Positions 45,132-55,337 of a stretch of DNA of 64,000 nt are shown in pieces; position 1 is the first letter of the stretch; every line of letters starts with the position of its first letter. Source of the DNA: an uncultured Clostridia bacterium (GTDB taxonomy: Bacteria; Bacillota; Clostridia; Peptostreptococcales; Anaerovoracaceae); the NCBI GenBank assembly GCA_947302715.1, contig CAMYVY010000008.1, positions 23,371 to 87,370 on the forward strand, in the 5' to 3' direction. The notes under the pieces were generated by a model. It did no database searches. It was not told the DNA's origin and saw only the letters and a program-made list of their open reading frames with translations. A program made the position numbers and the translations under genes.

Positions 45132-45635
45132 CTATCCCAATATTTCTTCGGGGCTCTTGCCTCTAAGCTTGGCAACCTGCTCAACTGTCATCAAGTTCTT
45201 GAGACCTTCCATGGTCGCCATAGCCATGTTACCAGTATTGCTGGATCCAAGAGACTTTGCTCTTACATCCTGGATGCCTGCTGCTTCAAGTACGGATCTC
45301 ACAGATGAACCTGCGATAACTCCGGTACCGGGGGCTGCCGGCATAATCAGCACTCTTCCTGCTCCGTAGAGACCTGTAACTCTGTGAGGTACTGTGGTTC
45401 CTACGGTAGGAACATAAATCAATTTCTTCTTTGCATCCTCAGTGGCTTTTCTGACAGCTTCCGGAATTTCCTGCGCTTTACCCAGGCCTACGCCTACGTG
45501 ACCGGCCTTATCGCCGACAACTACGGTAACGCTGAATCTCATGTTCCTGCCGCCCTTGACAGTCTTCGCAACACGTCTGATGCTGACGATGTTTTCTGTC
45601 AGTTCCAGCTTGGATGTATCCATTGTATTACGCAT
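45132..45635 (-). CDS. rpsE: 30S ribosomal protein S5
   Basis: A 167-residue protein. The double-stranded RNA-binding half ([20 protein letters not shown]) is followed by the S5 C-terminal domain ([20 protein letters not shown]). It affects decoding accuracy and mRNA helicase activity with S3 and S4. Confidence 0.98.
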   Translation of the reverse strand: MRNTMDTSKLELTENIVSIRRVAKTVKGGRNMRFSVTVVVGDKAGHVGVGLGKAQEIPEAVRKATEDAKKKLIYVPTVGTTVPHRVTGLYGAGRVLIMPAAPGTGVIAGSSVRSVLEAAGIQDVRAKSLGSSNTGNMAMATMEGLKNLMTVEQVAKLRGKSPEEILG

Positions 45636-45649
45636 TCTATTTCCTCCTG

Positions 45650-46009
45650 TTAGAATTTCAATCCGCCTTCGCGGGCGCCATCAGCAAGTTCTTTGACTCT
45701 TCCATGATAGAGGAATCCGGCTCTGTCAAAAGCAACTTCCTCAATCCCCTTGGCAAGTGCCTTCTTTGCGATGGACTCGCCAACCTTCTTTGCAGCGTCC
45801 TTGTTGCCACCGTATTCGATTCCGAGATCCTTGTCCAAGGATGATGCTGCGCAGAGTGTTGTATGATTTACATCGTCAATAATCTGGCAGGAAATGTTCT
45901 TGTTGGATCTGAAAACACAGAGTCTGGGCTTTTCAGGAGTGCCGGTCAAATTTTTTCTAACGCGTTTATGTCTTTTAATGCGTCTGTCATTTCTGCTTAA
46001 ATTAGCCAT
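45650..46009 (-). CDS. rplR: 50S ribosomal protein L18
   Basis: A 119-residue 5S rRNA-binding protein. [20 protein letters not shown] and [20 protein letters not shown] are the diagnostic segments. It follows rplF by 18 bp. Confidence 0.98.
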   Translation of the reverse strand: MANLSRNDRRIKRHKRVRKNLTGTPEKPRLCVFRSNKNISCQIIDDVNHTTLCAASSLDKDLGIEYGGNKDAAKKVGESIAKKALAKGIEEVAFDRAGFLYHGRVKELADGAREGGLKF

Positions 46010-46027
46010 TTTGCTTCACTCCTTTCT

Positions 46028-46573
46028 CTATGCGCCAGCGCCGGTCTTGCCTTCTTTGCGGCGTACCTGCTCGTTTTCATATCTGATACCCTTGCCCTTA
46101 TAGGGTTCAGGCTCTCTCCAAGCTCTGATGTTGGCTGCATAGTTTCCAACCTGAGCCTTGTCGATTCCCTTTACGATTATTGTTGTCTGATCCGGAGTCT
46201 CCGTTTCGATTCCTTCCGGGTCATCCATTTCTACAGGATGTGAATATCCAAGGTTCATAACCAGGGTTTTGCCCTTCTTTTCGGCTCTGTAACCTACACC
46301 CTGCAGAAGAAGCTTCTTTTCGAAGCCTTCAGATACTCCCTGAACCATGTTTGCAACAAGAGCTCTTGCGAGGCCATGCTGAGATCTTCTGGTTCTCTCA
46401 TCGTTTTCTCTGGAGAAGGTAAGCTCATTGTCGTTTACCTCTGCCTTGACGAGTGGGCTTATCTGCTGGGAGAGTTCTCCCTTTGGTCCCTTGACCGTGA
46501 TGAGATTGTTGTCATCGATTTTAACCTCTACGCCGGCAGGGATTGTGATTGGTTTAAGTCCTATTCTTGACAT
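46028..46573 (-). CDS. rplF: 50S ribosomal protein L6
   Basis: A 181-residue protein. [19 protein letters not shown] start and the [20 protein letters not shown] end signature. ATG 46573 is set by AGGAGGT six bases upstream. It sits near the GTPase-associated centre. Confidence 0.98.
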   Translation of the reverse strand: MSRIGLKPITIPAGVEVKIDDNNLITVKGPKGELSQQISPLVKAEVNDNELTFSRENDERTRRSQHGLARALVANMVQGVSEGFEKKLLLQGVGYRAEKKGKTLVMNLGYSHPVEMDDPEGIETETPDQTTIIVKGIDKAQVGNYAANIRAWREPEPYKGKGIRYENEQVRRKEGKTGAGA

Positions 46574-46584
46574 GTCACTACCTC

Positions 46585-46983
46585 CTACCAAACGTAACAG
46601 ATTACTTCGCCGCCGACTCCAAGCTTACGAGCTTCCTTGTCGCTTACAACTCCATGAGAAGTGGAGATGATTGCGATTCCAAGGCCACCGAGTACGCGAG
46701 GAATCTCGTTGGCCTTTGCATAGACCTTGAGACCGGGCTTTGAAATTTTCTTTATTCCGTTAATTACTTTTTCTTTGTTAGAACCATACTTCATCTCAAC
46801 TTTGATTATGCCCTGCTTGTTGTCTTCAATGATTTCAAAGTTTTTGATATAGCCTTCAGCCAGCAAGATTTCAGCAATTGACTTTTTCATCTTTGATGCC
46901 GGAATCTCAACAGAGTCATGATTGGCAGTATTGGCATTTCTGATTCTTGTAAGCATATCCGCAATGGGATCTGTCATTGTCAT
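46585..46983 (-). CDS. rpsH: 30S ribosomal protein S8
   Basis: A 132-residue primary rRNA binder. [20 protein letters not shown] is the standard start and [20 protein letters not shown] the standard end. GAAAGGAG precedes ATG 46983; the frame is open for 30 more codons upstream but with no fitting start. A spacer of 170 bp to rpsZ is long for this cluster. Confidence 0.98.
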   Translation of the reverse strand: MTMTDPIADMLTRIRNANTANHDSVEIPASKMKKSIAEILLAEGYIKNFEIIEDNKQGIIKVEMKYGSNKEKVINGIKKISKPGLKVYAKANEIPRVLGGLGIAIISTSHGVVSDKEARKLGVGGEVICYVW

Positions 46984-47153
46984 TTCAGTATTCTCCTTTC
47001 TTGTGTAGTTCGGCTTGGCCGCTTTCACAAACAATTTGCGCAGTAGGTTGCAGCCAATCGAGCTGCACTTCATTTGCTCTCTTGGGCAACCCTTGCATGA
47101 GACCTACCGCCGCTCTGGCTTCGTTATTACTCGCCAATCGCGGGGTTAGGGCT
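46984..47153 (-). other. Long spacer between rpsZ and rpsH
   Basis: Neighbouring ribosomal genes are 9-30 bp apart, but here 170 bp intervene. The spacer is GC-richer than average and contains inverted GTAGGT/ACCTAC arms (around 47043 and 47099) and a GCAGC/GCTGC hairpin, so it may fold in the mRNA. No gene is seen in it. Confidence 0.4.
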
Positions 47154-47339
47154 TCACCAGCTGGCTTTCTTTACGCCGGGAATCTCCCCCTTGTAAGCAA
47201 GCTCTCTGAAGCAGATACGGCAGATTCCGTACTTTTTAAGTACAGAGTGAGGTCTTCCGCAGATTCTGCATCTGGTATATGCTCTTGTCGAATATTTCGG
47301 CTTTCTCTGCTGTTTTACTTTAAGAGATGTTTTTGCCAT
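47154..47339 (-). CDS. rpsZ: 30S ribosomal protein S14 type Z
   Basis: A 61-residue zinc-binding S14. The ligands are CRICGRPHS and CRICF (CxxC...CxxC). Type Z is the Gram-positive form. [20 protein letters not shown] is the usual start. Confidence 0.98.
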   Translation of the reverse strand: MAKTSLKVKQQRKPKYSTRAYTRCRICGRPHSVLKKYGICRICFRELAYKGEIPGVKKASW

Positions 47340-47353
47340 TTTACTACTCCTCC

Positions 47354-47896
47354 CTACTTCTCGAACGGCATTCCCAGAAGTTCCAGAAGCGTCTGAGCTT
47401 CTTCGTCTGTCTTGGCCGTTGTGGTGAAAACGATGTTCATTCCCTTGATGGTGTCAACATCGTCGTAGTTTATTTCAGGGAAGATGAGCTGTTCCTTGAT
47501 ACCCATGGAATAGTTGCCACGGCCATCGAAGGAATTCTTGCTTACACCCTTAAAGTCTCTAACTCTCGGAAGAGAGATATTGAAGAACTTGTCGCAGAAT
47601 TCGTACATATTGTCGCCACGAAGGGTTACTTTGCAACCAACGGGCATTCCTTCTCTAACCTTGAAGTTTGCGATGGATTTCTTGGCCTTGGTGATTACAG
47701 GCTTCTGACCGCTGATAAGGGCGATTTCCTGTACTGCAGATTCCATGACTTTTGCATTGTCCTTGGCTTCTCCAAGACCCATATTGATGGTGACCTTGGT
47801 GAGCTTTGGGACTTCGTTTACGTTTTCATAATTGAATTTTTCCTTCATTGCAGGAAAAACATCGTTTTTATAAGTTTCTCTAAGTCTTGCAGCCAA
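47354..47896 (-). CDS. rplE: 50S ribosomal protein L5
   Basis: A 180-residue 5S rRNA-binding protein. [16 protein letters not shown] and the C-terminal [20 protein letters not shown] identify it. It links 5S rRNA to the P-site tRNA region. Confidence 0.98.
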   Translation of the reverse strand: MAARLRETYKNDVFPAMKEKFNYENVNEVPKLTKVTINMGLGEAKDNAKVMESAVQEIALISGQKPVITKAKKSIANFKVREGMPVGCKVTLRGDNMYEFCDKFFNISLPRVRDFKGVSKNSFDGRGNYSMGIKEQLIFPEINYDDVDTIKGMNIVFTTTAKTDEEAQTLLELLGMPFEK

Positions 47897-47913
47897 TTTT
47901 CTCTCCTCCTTTC

Positions 47914-48219
47914 TTAGTCTAATTTCGCACCGGTCTTACGATTGATTCTGGCCTTTGCTTTGCCGGTACCCTCGTAGCCGATTTTAACAGGCTTCTTAGC
48001 CTTTGTGTCATAATACATTACGTTTGATGCGTCGATTGGACCTTCAATATGTCTAATCTCTGCTGCTGCTGTTCTCGTCTGCTTCTGGTGCTTGGTCTGG
48101 ATGTTTACACCCTCTACGATTACGCGATTTTCCCTTGGGAATGCGCGGAGCACTCTTCCTGTTGCACCCTTATCCTTACCGGCGATGACGATTACTGTAT
48201 CTCCTGTTTTGATTTTCAT
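47914..48219 (-). CDS. rplX: 50S ribosomal protein L24
   Basis: A 101-residue KOW-fold assembly initiator. [20 protein letters not shown] is the KOW motif. It follows rplN by 12 bp. Confidence 0.98.
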   Translation of the reverse strand: MKIKTGDTVIVIAGKDKGATGRVLRAFPRENRVIVEGVNIQTKHQKQTRTAAAEIRHIEGPIDASNVMYYDTKAKKPVKIGYEGTGKAKARINRKTGAKLD

Positions 48220-48231
48220 AATCTACACCTC

Positions 48232-48606
48232 CTACAGGACTTCCGGTGCCAGAGAAACGATCTTCATGAATCCCTTGTCACGGAGTTCTCTGGCAACCGG
48301 TCCAAAGATACGTGTTCCAACGGGAGTCTTGTCTTCTCTGTCCTTGATGATAACTGCTGCATTCTGATCAAATTTCACATAGCTACCATCAGCGCGTCTG
48401 GCACCCTTCTTGGTTCTAACGACAACTGCCTTTACGACGTCACCTTTTTTAACAACACCACCTGGTGTGGCGTCCTTTACTGCACAAACGATTACGTCGC
48501 CGATATTCGCATACTGGCGTGATGTTCCGCCGAGTATTCTGATGCAAAGGAGTTCCTTGGCACCGGAATTGTCAGCAACTTTCAATCTGGTTTCAGTTTG
48601 AATCAT
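48232..48606 (-). CDS. rplN: 50S ribosomal protein L14
   Basis: A 124-residue protein at the subunit interface. [20 protein letters not shown] is the start and [20 protein letters not shown] the end signature. Confidence 0.98.
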   Translation of the reverse strand: MIQTETRLKVADNSGAKELLCIRILGGTSRQYANIGDVIVCAVKDATPGGVVKKGDVVKAVVVRTKKGARRADGSYVKFDQNAAVIIKDREDKTPVGTRIFGPVARELRDKGFMKIVSLAPEVL

Positions 48607-48620
48607 CTCGGTGCACCTCC

Positions 48621-48893
48621 TTACTTAGCTTTCTCTACGATTCCGACCAGTCTCCATCTCTTGTCCTTCGAAAGAGGTCTTGTTTCCATGATTCTGATCT
48701 TATCGCCTACATTGCACTCATTGTTTTCGTCATGTACTTTGAGTTTCTTGGTCCTCTTAACAGCCTTTCCGTAAAGAGGATGTCTGACGAAATCTTCGAT
48801 AGCAACTGTTACAGTCTTATCCATCTTATCGCTGACTACAACGCCAACTTTGCTTTTTCTTCTGTTTCTTTCAACTGTACTGTTATTTGCCAT
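48621..48893 (-). CDS. rpsQ: 30S ribosomal protein S17
   Basis: A 90-residue OB-fold protein. [20 protein letters not shown] and [20 protein letters not shown] are characteristic. Confidence 0.98.
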   Translation of the reverse strand: MANNSTVERNRRKSKVGVVVSDKMDKTVTVAIEDFVRHPLYGKAVKRTKKLKVHDENNECNVGDKIRIMETRPLSKDKRWRLVGIVEKAK

Positions 48894-48911
48894 ATCAGCT
48901 TATCCTCCTTT

Positions 48912-49115
48912 CTATGCCTGAACCTTTGCAATTTCTTTTTCTCTGATTATAGTTTTGACTCTTGCGATGTCTCTCTTTACCTCGCGCATTTTTACAGGAT
49001 TTTCAAGCTGTCCCGTAACATGCTGGAATCTCAGATTAAAGAGTTCCTTTTTCATCTTATCAAGCTCAGCATTGAGTTCAACATCTGTCATTTCTCTGAT
49101 CTTATTCAGTTCCAT
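48912..49115 (-). CDS. rpmC: 50S ribosomal protein L29
   Basis: A 67-residue helical hairpin near the exit tunnel. ELNKIREMTDVELNAELDKM and FNLRFQHVTGQLENPVKMRE. Its ATG overlaps the rplP stop by one base. Confidence 0.98.
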   Translation of the reverse strand: MELNKIREMTDVELNAELDKMKKELFNLRFQHVTGQLENPVKMREVKRDIARVKTIIREKEIAKVQA

Positions 49116-49546
49116 TATGCTTCACCACCCTCTGCTAAGTTTTCCTTAATCATAAACTTCGATTTTACAGGAAGCTTGTGGCTTGCAAGTCTCATAGCTT
49201 CTCTGGCCTGAGATTCAGTAACTTCGGAAATCTCGAACATTACTCTGCCCGGCTTAACCACTGCTACCCAGTATTCGGGAGCACCCTTACCGGAACCCAT
49301 ACGGACTTCAGCAGGTTTCTTGGTTACCGACTTATGTGGGAATATCTTGATATATACCTTACCACCTCTCTTGATAGATCTGGTCATTGCGATACGAGCA
49401 GCTTCTATCTGATTCGAGGTTATCCAACCACATTCTGTGGCTACCAGGCCGTAATCACCGTAGGAGATCTTGTTGCCCTTGGTGGCTACGCCCTTCATTC
49501 TGCCTCTATGCACTCTTCTATGCTTAACGCGTTTTGGCATTAACAT
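49115..49546 (-). CDS. rplP: 50S ribosomal protein L16
   Basis: A 143-residue protein near the peptidyl transferase centre. [20 protein letters not shown] start and the [20 protein letters not shown] signature are complete. ATG codons at 49546 and 49540 are both usable. Confidence 0.98.
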   Translation of the reverse strand: MLMPKRVKHRRVHRGRMKGVATKGNKISYGDYGLVATECGWITSNQIEAARIAMTRSIKRGGKVYIKIFPHKSVTKKPAEVRMGSGKGAPEYWVAVVKPGRVMFEISEVTESQAREAMRLASHKLPVKSKFMIKENLAEGGEA

Positions 49547-49566
49547 GGCTTGTTTCTCCTTCCTGT

Positions 49567-50583
49567 TTATTCTTCGGCCGTGGTCTCTTCTGCCTGAGGA
49601 GCAGCTTCTTCAACCTGTGGCTCAGCAGCTACTGCTTCTTCTGCAGCTTCTTCCGCCGCCTCTACCTGAGCTTCCATTACCTGATCCTCTGGAACTTCAG
49701 CAACTTCTTCCGGAGCAGGAGCAACCTTTACAGGTCTAATTCTCGTATTTGCTGCCTTTGGAATTGCCGGGCCTCTATCTCTGTTGTTGCTTCTTTCGCG
49801 ACGTTCACCTCTGTTTCCGTCACGATTTCCATCGCGGCTTCCCTCACGACGATTTCCTCTGCGGTCTCCGTCTCTTCTGTCGCGACGTCCTTCTCTCTTC
49901 TTTCCTTCGCGCTGTTCTTTCTTCTCTTCGCGAACCGCACCTACAAGACCCTTGTCAAGGATTTCTCCATGGTTGATCCATACCTTGATACCGATCTTTC
50001 CGTATGTGGTGTCTGCTTCTGCGAATCCATAATCGATGTCTGCACGAATTGTGTGAAGAGGTACATTACCCTCTGAATACTTCTCGGAACGAGCAATTTC
50101 CGCTCCACCAAGACGTCCTGCGCAGACGATCTTGATGCCCTTTGCATTGGCCTTCATCGTTCTCTGAATGGCCTGCTTCATGGCTCTACGGAAGGAAATT
50201 CTCTTTTCCAATGCCTGAGCTACGCTTTCAGCTGTAAGCTTGGCATCGAGTTCAGCACGTCTTACTTCCTCGATTGAAAGTTCGACTTCTTTTCCGGTGA
50301 GCTTTACGAGTGCAGCCTTAAGTTCATCTGCACCTGTACCGCTCTTTCCTATTACCATACCGGGTCTTGCAACGAGAACGGTAACTCTTACCTTGTTCTC
50401 AGCAGCTCTCTCGATGAGAACTCTTGCTACTCCGGCTGCATAGAGCTTCTTCTCTATGTGCTTTCTGATTTGGTTATCTTCGACCAGCATGTCTGCAAAG
50501 TTGCCCTTGTTTGCGTACCATTTGGAATCCCAGTCTTTGATAACTCCAACTCTTAATCCATGTGGACTTACTTTCTGACCCAT
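49567..50583 (-). CDS. rpsC: 30S ribosomal protein S3 with long C-terminal extension
   Basis: A 338-residue S3; bacterial S3 is usually 210-240. Residues 1-217 are the normal protein: [20 protein letters not shown] start, KH domain with [11 protein letters not shown] near 74-84, and the C-terminal S3 domain ending [13 protein letters not shown]. The rest is extra: 218-270 is an Arg/Asp/Gly/Asn-rich basic stretch ([19 protein letters not shown]), then 290-338 an Ala/Glu-rich acidic tail. Both look disordered. S3 lies at the mRNA entry site. The next gene starts 20 bp later, so the tail is not a fusion with a neighbour. Confidence 0.97.
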   Translation of the reverse strand: MGQKVSPHGLRVGVIKDWDSKWYANKGNFADMLVEDNQIRKHIEKKLYAAGVARVLIERAAENKVRVTVLVARPGMVIGKSGTGADELKAALVKLTGKEVELSIEEVRRAELDAKLTAESVAQALEKRISFRRAMKQAIQRTMKANAKGIKIVCAGRLGGAEIARSEKYSEGNVPLHTIRADIDYGFAEADTTYGKIGIKVWINHGEILDKGLVGAVREEKKEQREGKKREGRRDRRDGDRRGNRREGSRDGNRDGNRGERRERSNNRDRGPAIPKAANTRIRPVKVAPAPEEVAEVPEDQVMEAQVEAAEEAAEEAVAAEPQVEEAAPQAEETTAEE

Positions 50584-50592
50584 TAGTTCCTC

Positions 50593-50940
50593 CTACTCTT
50601 CATCCTGGCCTCTTTCCTTCAGAGTTACGCCGATGTGGCTTGATCTCTTCAGGAGTCTTGATACGCCGCCGCGAGCTCCGGCTCTCCATCTCTTCATTGT
50701 CGGTCCCTGGTTTGCATAAACTTCTGCAACATACAGATTGTCTCTGTTCATTTCATTGTTGTTCTCAGCGTTTGCCGCTGCGGAAAGTACAACCTTTTCT
50801 ACCAGTTCCGAACCCTTGCCCGGAGTGAACTTGAGGATTGTAAGTGCCTCATCCAAGTCTTTGCCTCTAACAAGATCTGCAACAGGTTTAATCTTGCTCG
50901 GAGACATTCTTACGTATTTAGCAACTGCTTTTGCTTCCAT
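50593..50940 (-). CDS. rplV: 50S ribosomal protein L22
   Basis: A 115-residue protein lining the exit tunnel. AKAVAKYVRMSPSKIKPVAD start; the tunnel hairpin GPTMKRWRAGARGGVSRLLK contains the conserved basic loop. Follows rpsS by 15 bp. Confidence 0.98.
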   Translation of the reverse strand: MEAKAVAKYVRMSPSKIKPVADLVRGKDLDEALTILKFTPGKGSELVEKVVLSAAANAENNNEMNRDNLYVAEVYANQGPTMKRWRAGARGGVSRLLKRSSHIGVTLKERGQDEE

Positions 50941-50955
50941 AATATATCTCCTTTC

Positions 50956-51234
50956 TTATCTAACCTTTGAGTTCTTGTCACCTGCGTGGCCTCTAAACGT
51001 TCTGGTCGGAGCGAATTCTCCGAGTTTGTGGCCAACCATGTCCTCTGTTACATATACCGGAACATGTTTTCTGCCGTCATGAACGGCTATTGTGTGTCCC
51101 ACGAACTGTGGGAATATGGTCGAAGATCTTGACCAGGTCTTTATTACTTTCTTCTCGTTGGCTTCGTTCATGGCATCGATTGCCTTAAGAAGCTTTGGCT
51201 CGATGAAAGGACCTTTTTTGACCGATCTGCTCAT
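50956..51234 (-). CDS. rpsS: 30S ribosomal protein S19
   Basis: A 92-residue head protein. [20 protein letters not shown] start and the signature around [20 protein letters not shown]. Confidence 0.98.
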   Translation of the reverse strand: MSRSVKKGPFIEPKLLKAIDAMNEANEKKVIKTWSRSSTIFPQFVGHTIAVHDGRKHVPVYVTEDMVGHKLGEFAPTRTFRGHAGDKNSKVR

Positions 51235-51249
51235 TATTATGCTCCTTCC

Positions 51250-52083
51250 TTATTTCTCGTTTCTTCTCTTGACGATGTACTGGTTAGACGGTTTGTTTTT
51301 CTTTCTTGTCTTATAACCCAGTGTCGGTTTGCCCCAAGGTGTTACAGGACCCTTGCGTCCGATCGGCGCACGTCCTTCACCACCGCCGTGCGGATGGTCG
51401 TTCGGGTTCATTACAGAACCTCTTACATGAGGACGTCTTCCCATGTGACGCTTACGTCCGGCCTTACCGATCTGGATGTTTCCGTGTTCTTCGTTTCCTA
51501 CTTCGCCGATTGTGGCTCTGCAGTTCAGGAGAACCTTTCTAACCTCTCCGGAAGGAAGCCTTACCTGAGCGTATTTGTCTTCCTTGGCCATGAGCTGTGC
51601 TCCGTTTCCGGCAGCTCTTGCCATCTGTGCACCCTTGCCTGGCTTCATCTCGATATTGTGGATTATTGTACCAACCGGGATGTTTGCGATAGGAAGTGCA
51701 TTTCCCACCTTGATGTCGGCTTCGGGACCGGAGTAGATGGTGTCACCTACATTAAGTCCGTTCGGTGCGATTATGTATCTCTTCTCACCATCTGCATATG
51801 TGATGAGAGCGATATTGGCTGTTCTATTAGGATCATATTCTATGGTAGAAACCTTACCCGGAATATTGTCCTTATTTCTCTTAAAGTCGATAATTCTGTA
51901 TTTCGGTCTTGTGCCGCCACCTCTGTGTCTTACAGTTATCTTACCTCTGGAATTTCTTCCTGCATGTTTCTTGAGAGTAACTGTAAGGGACTTTTCAGGC
52001 TTATCGGTTGTTATCTCTTCGAATGTTGAGACTGTCATACCTCTAAGGCCCGGTGAGGTCGGATTATATTTTTTGATTCCCAT
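51250..52083 (-). CDS. rplB: 50S ribosomal protein L2
   Basis: A 277-residue primary 23S rRNA binder needed for peptidyl transfer. The C-terminal [20 protein letters not shown] contains the conserved His near 230. ATG 52083 is chosen (AGGAGG nine bases upstream) over a GTG six bases earlier. Confidence 0.98.
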   Translation of the reverse strand: MGIKKYNPTSPGLRGMTVSTFEEITTDKPEKSLTVTLKKHAGRNSRGKITVRHRGGGTRPKYRIIDFKRNKDNIPGKVSTIEYDPNRTANIALITYADGEKRYIIAPNGLNVGDTIYSGPEADIKVGNALPIANIPVGTIIHNIEMKPGKGAQMARAAGNGAQLMAKEDKYAQVRLPSGEVRKVLLNCRATIGEVGNEEHGNIQIGKAGRKRHMGRRPHVRGSVMNPNDHPHGGGEGRAPIGRKGPVTPWGKPTLGYKTRKKNKPSNQYIVKRRNEK

Positions 52084-52101
52084 TTTCACTTGCCTCCTAT
52101 C

Positions 52102-52392
52102 TTACAGATTCTCAAAGAATTCGATTTCTTTGCTATCGGGTTTCAGGGTTACGATTGCTTTCTTGAATGCGGATCTTCTTCCCTGTGTTCTTCCCAATCT
52201 CTTTAGCTTTCCGTCCATGTTCATGACGTTTACTTTCTCTACATCTACATCAAAGATCTCTTCGATGGCCTGTTTTATCTCTGTCTTGTTTGCATCTACG
52301 GCAACCTTGAATGTGTATTTCTTAAGCGGTGCCATATCCATGCTGCGCTCGGAGATTACAGGTTTTAGTATTACATCGTATGGAGTTTTCAT
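52102..52392 (-). CDS. rplW: 50S ribosomal protein L23
   Basis: A 96-residue protein at the tunnel exit, docking site for trigger factor and [23 protein letters not shown] is the signature. Its ATG overlaps the rplD stop. Confidence 0.98.
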   Translation of the reverse strand: MKTPYDVILKPVISERSMDMAPLKKYTFKVAVDANKTEIKQAIEEIFDVDVEKVNVMNMDGKLKRLGRTQGRRSAFKKAIVTLKPDSKEIEFFENL

Positions 52393-53015
52393 TATTTGTA
52401 CACCTCCTCGATCTTTTCGATGGCGTCCTTGGTCACTACCAGGCTGTTTGCGTTTACTATTTCATATACGTTCATGTTAGTAGCAAGTGCTGTTCTTACG
52501 CCGGGGATGTTGGATGCGGATCTAACAACATTATCGTTCTTTTCCGCAGTTACGATGAGAGCCTTCTTGTCAGCCTTGATGTTTCCGAGAACCTTTACCA
52601 TTTCCTTTGTCTTTGGTTCATCGAAGTTCAGCTCATCCAACACTATTATTTCCTGATCCTGCACCTTTGCGGAGAGAGCGGACTTCAGAGCTAGGCGTTT
52701 TACCTTCTTTGGCACTGTGTAGTTGTAGCTTCTTGGCTTTGGTGCGAATACGATTCCGCCGCCTACCTGGGATGGGTCTGTGGAACTTCCCTGTCTGTGG
52801 CGACCTGTTCCCTTTTGTCTGAAGGGCTTGCGTCCACCGCCTCTTACTTCGGCTCTTGTCTTTGCGGACTGTGTGCCCTGTCTCTGGTTTGCAAGGTAGT
52901 TGACTACCACTGCGTGAACGGCATCCTGGTTTGGCTCGATGCCGAAGATTTCATCATTGAGCTCGATGGTACCGGCATCCATGCCTTCCATATTGAGCAT
53001 TTTTAATGTAGCCAT
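52392..53015 (-). CDS. rplD: 50S ribosomal protein L4
   Basis: A 207-residue protein. The tunnel loop contains [20 protein letters not shown], and the last part [20 protein letters not shown] is also typical. In E. coli L4 represses the S10 operon through its leader; the long leader here makes a similar control worth testing. Confidence 0.98.
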   Translation of the reverse strand: MATLKMLNMEGMDAGTIELNDEIFGIEPNQDAVHAVVVNYLANQRQGTQSAKTRAEVRGGGRKPFRQKGTGRHRQGSSTDPSQVGGGIVFAPKPRSYNYTVPKKVKRLALKSALSAKVQDQEIIVLDELNFDEPKTKEMVKVLGNIKADKKALIVTAEKNDNVVRSASNIPGVRTALATNMNVYEIVNANSLVVTKDAIEKIEEVYK

Positions 53016-53037
53016 TTCTTATCCTCCTTCCCCGGTC

Positions 53038-53673
53038 CTACTTGTCCTGGCCTTTGATGGCGGGGCGGATGCGTACCAGGCTTCCCTTGCCTCCGGGAAC
53101 CGCGCCTTTGATAAGCATCAGGTTTCTCGCTGCATCAACCTTGACCAGTCTGACGTTCTGAACTGTAACGGTGTCTCTTCCCATTCTTCCCGGGGACTTG
53201 TTTCCCTTGAATACTCTGGAAGGATATGTTGCTCCGGCGAGTGCGCCGTGAAGTCTTTTATGCTTGGAACCGTGAGTCATGGGGCCTCTGTGATGGCCGT
53301 GTCTCTTGATGTTGCCCTGGGTTCCTTTACCCTTTGATGTTCCGGTTACGTCTACCAACGTTCCTTCTTCAAAATCAGCAACTGTGATTTCCTGTCCCAC
53401 TTGGTATTCTTCGCCTTCTTCTACTGCGAATTCCATCAAGTGCTTTTTCGGGGAAACTCCGCTCTTTGCGAAATGTCCCGTGAGCGGCTTGTTTACTCTC
53501 TGTGGCTTCTGGTCTTCAAAGCCTACCTGCACTGCGTTGTATCCATCGGTCTCAACTGTCTTTACCTGAGTAACAACTTCCGGACCAGCCTGGACTACAG
53601 TTACGGGGATGACCTCTCCGCTCTCTGCGAAGATCTGTGTCATTCCGACCTTCTTTCCTAAAAGTGTCTTCAT
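53038..53673 (-). CDS. rplC: 50S ribosomal protein L3
   Basis: A 211-residue protein. [20 protein letters not shown] start and the [20 protein letters not shown] region near the peptidyl transferase centre. ATG 53673 has GAAAGG upstream. Confidence 0.98.
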   Translation of the reverse strand: MKTLLGKKVGMTQIFAESGEVIPVTVVQAGPEVVTQVKTVETDGYNAVQVGFEDQKPQRVNKPLTGHFAKSGVSPKKHLMEFAVEEGEEYQVGQEITVADFEEGTLVDVTGTSKGKGTQGNIKRHGHHRGPMTHGSKHKRLHGALAGATYPSRVFKGNKSPGRMGRDTVTVQNVRLVKVDAARNLMLIKGAVPGGKGSLVRIRPAIKGQDK

Positions 53674-53763
53674 ATTATCAACCTTTCTTACATTGGACCG
53701 GGTTCGTGACCCCATTGTCAGTGGAACCCGTTCTTACTAAGTAAATGAATTACTTACTGCTTA

Positions 53764-54075
53764 TTAAAGTTTGATTTCGATATCAACGCCTGCCGGAAGA
53801 TCAATCTTTGTCAGGGCATCCGTTGTCTGGATTGTGGCGTTCGTGATATCAATCAAGCGCTTATGTGTTCTCTGCTCGAACTGCTCACGGCTGTCCTTAT
53901 ATTTGTGAACAGCTCTCAGGATTGTTACGACTTCCTTTTCTGTCGGAAGTGGAATCGGTCCCGATACGTCAGCGCCTGTCTTCTTGGCTGTCTCTACAAT
54001 CTTCTTTGCAGACTGATCAAGAAGAGCATGATCATAAGCTTTTAGTTTGATTCTGATTTTCTTGAGTTCGCTCAT
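53764..54075 (-). CDS. rpsJ: 30S ribosomal protein S10
   Basis: A 103-residue head protein that also serves as NusE in antitermination. [20 protein letters not shown] start and [20 protein letters not shown] end. It is the first gene of the cluster, preceded by a leader of about 350 nt. Confidence 0.98.
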   Translation of the reverse strand: MSELKKIRIKLKAYDHALLDQSAKKIVETAKKTGADVSGPIPLPTEKEVVTILRAVHKYKDSREQFEQRTHKRLIDITNATIQTTDALTKIDLPAGVDIEIKL

Positions 54076-54425
54076 TTTTTCCTCCTGTAATCTTTTGTAC
54101 TCTTTTCGCTATTCTCGTACAAGGTGTGTGCGCATACCTGATTGATACTGTATCTGAGGTCTACCGATTTGCTTGCGTATCTCATATTATTGGATAAACT
54201 TCAGATCATATAACAATCTGTTGTGGTACGAATTCCGATATTTTCAATATATTGAGGTTCTTCGGAATCACCAGCTTGCTCGGTACACGCCGCCGTGCGT
54301 TCCCTATGCTTTTGCACAAAGTAAACCGGCGAACACCCTCGCCCCTATCGAGTAGGGACAATTCTCAGCGGAAATTACCTGATAGCTCAGCAACTTTCCG
54401 CATCGTCGCCTAAGCAAGCTTTGAT
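54076..54425 (-). other. Long 5' leader of the S10 operon
   Basis: About 350 nt lie between the predicted start and rpsJ, without a gene. Minus-strand sequence can form several hairpins, e.g. CCGAAGAACCTCAATATATT with its partner near 54232-54266, and the CCCTACTCGATAGGG hairpin near 54341-54355. Ribosomal leader control is known for S10 operons in other bacteria; no specific RNA family is recognised here. Confidence 0.5.
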
Positions 54426-54454
54426 ATAATACTATAATTTCAACGTTATTGCAA
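54426..54454 (-). promoter_or_regulatory. Promoter of the S10 operon
   Basis: Minus-strand TTGCAA (54449-54454) and TATTAT (54426-54431), 17 bp apart. Between 54455 and 54797 I see only AT-rich sequence, one TGGTACAC motif at 54693-54700, and a weak TTGACT box near 54750 for the plus-strand XRE gene. Confidence 0.6.
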
Positions 54455-54797
54455 TACTTTTTTAATATTTTTTTCTTTTATTCTTTCTTTCATGTCGAGA
54501 GTATAGATCCGCAGAACAATATGCAAATTTTCAGAAAATAATGAATAATTCCACATCGCAAAAAGATTGATAAATGGACATTCTCTTGATGGGCTTAATT
54601 ATTAAACACGCACACGCAATCCCGCGTTTCTATTTGTCGATGTATATCTTCGTATGCTTATTTTTCTATTTCCTATTCTATTCTTTCTCTATTGGTACAC
54701 GTTCGCATACATTTTGAAGTAAAATCAGTGTGGCAAATTGCATAAGTAATTGACTCATATTAACTAGTTGCTATGCGACACAATCAGAGGAATGGCT

Positions 54798-55046
54798 ATG
54801 AATTTTAACAGAGATTCTGTCGGAAGAGTCATAAAAACGTACAGACTAAAAAAACGGCTGTCTCAGGAAGTTTTATCTGGATTGGCCGGAATCCCCAGAA
54901 GTCATCTTACAGCAATCGAAAACGGAAGAAAGCTTCCAAATTTAGAAACCATTTGGAAGCTATGTATTGCCTTGGACATTGCACCACATGAGGCAGTAAG
55001 CGCTATGGAGGAAGACGCAGCCATGCATTACAATTCAAGCAAATAG
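54798..55046 (+). CDS. Small XRE regulator
   Basis: An 82-residue Cro/C1-type protein on the plus strand. The helix-turn-helix SQEVLSGLAGIPRSHLTAIE lies near 24-43 and ENGRKLPNLETIWKLCIALD follows. ATG 54798 is chosen because AGAGGA lies six bases upstream. It is alone between the S10 operon promoter and the feo genes, with no membrane partner; its target is unknown. Confidence 0.88.
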   Translation: MNFNRDSVGRVIKTYRLKKRLSQEVLSGLAGIPRSHLTAIENGRKLPNLETIWKLCIALDIAPHEAVSAMEEDAAMHYNSSK

Positions 55047-55050
55047 CTCC

Positions 55051-55195
55051 CTACTCATTATCTTCAGTCAAAAGAGCCTTTGCCATCTGTATACTACCCA
55101 GAATCCACACCAAATCATTCGTTTGAATCATGGTATTCGTATCCGGCTGCAGCAGTAAGTAGCATTATAGCAAGGTCTGTAATTAGTTTAGGCAT
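55051..55195 (-). pseudogene. Remnant of a cation/proton antiporter gene with internal deletion
   Basis: A start with a good ribosome binding site (CAGGAG, 10 bases) opens MPKLITDLAIMLLTAA, the first membrane helix typical of KefB/CPA2 antiporters, but the frame stops after 26 codons. An overlapping frame then reads MIQTNDLVWILGSIQMAKAL to a TAG at 55051-55053, like the end of a TrkA-C domain. The simplest reading is a deletion joining the two ends of one gene, losing over a kilobase. Confidence 0.55.
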
Positions 55196-55287
55196 GAAAG
55201 AATGTCTCCTGATTAGTTATGAATTATTATCCTTTTGGTTTCTTTCTGCAATAATATATTATCATAAAATCGGAAATAATAATATAA

Positions 55288-55322
55288 CAAAGACGACTCG
55301 CATTTACTGCGAATCGTCTTTG
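55288..55322 (-). terminator. Terminator of the feo genes
   Basis: Stem AAAGACGATTCGCA/TGCGAGTCGTCTTT (one G-U pair) on the minus strand, 15 bp after the small Cys-rich gene. Confidence 0.85.
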
Positions 55323-55337
55323 TTTAGAATTATTAGT

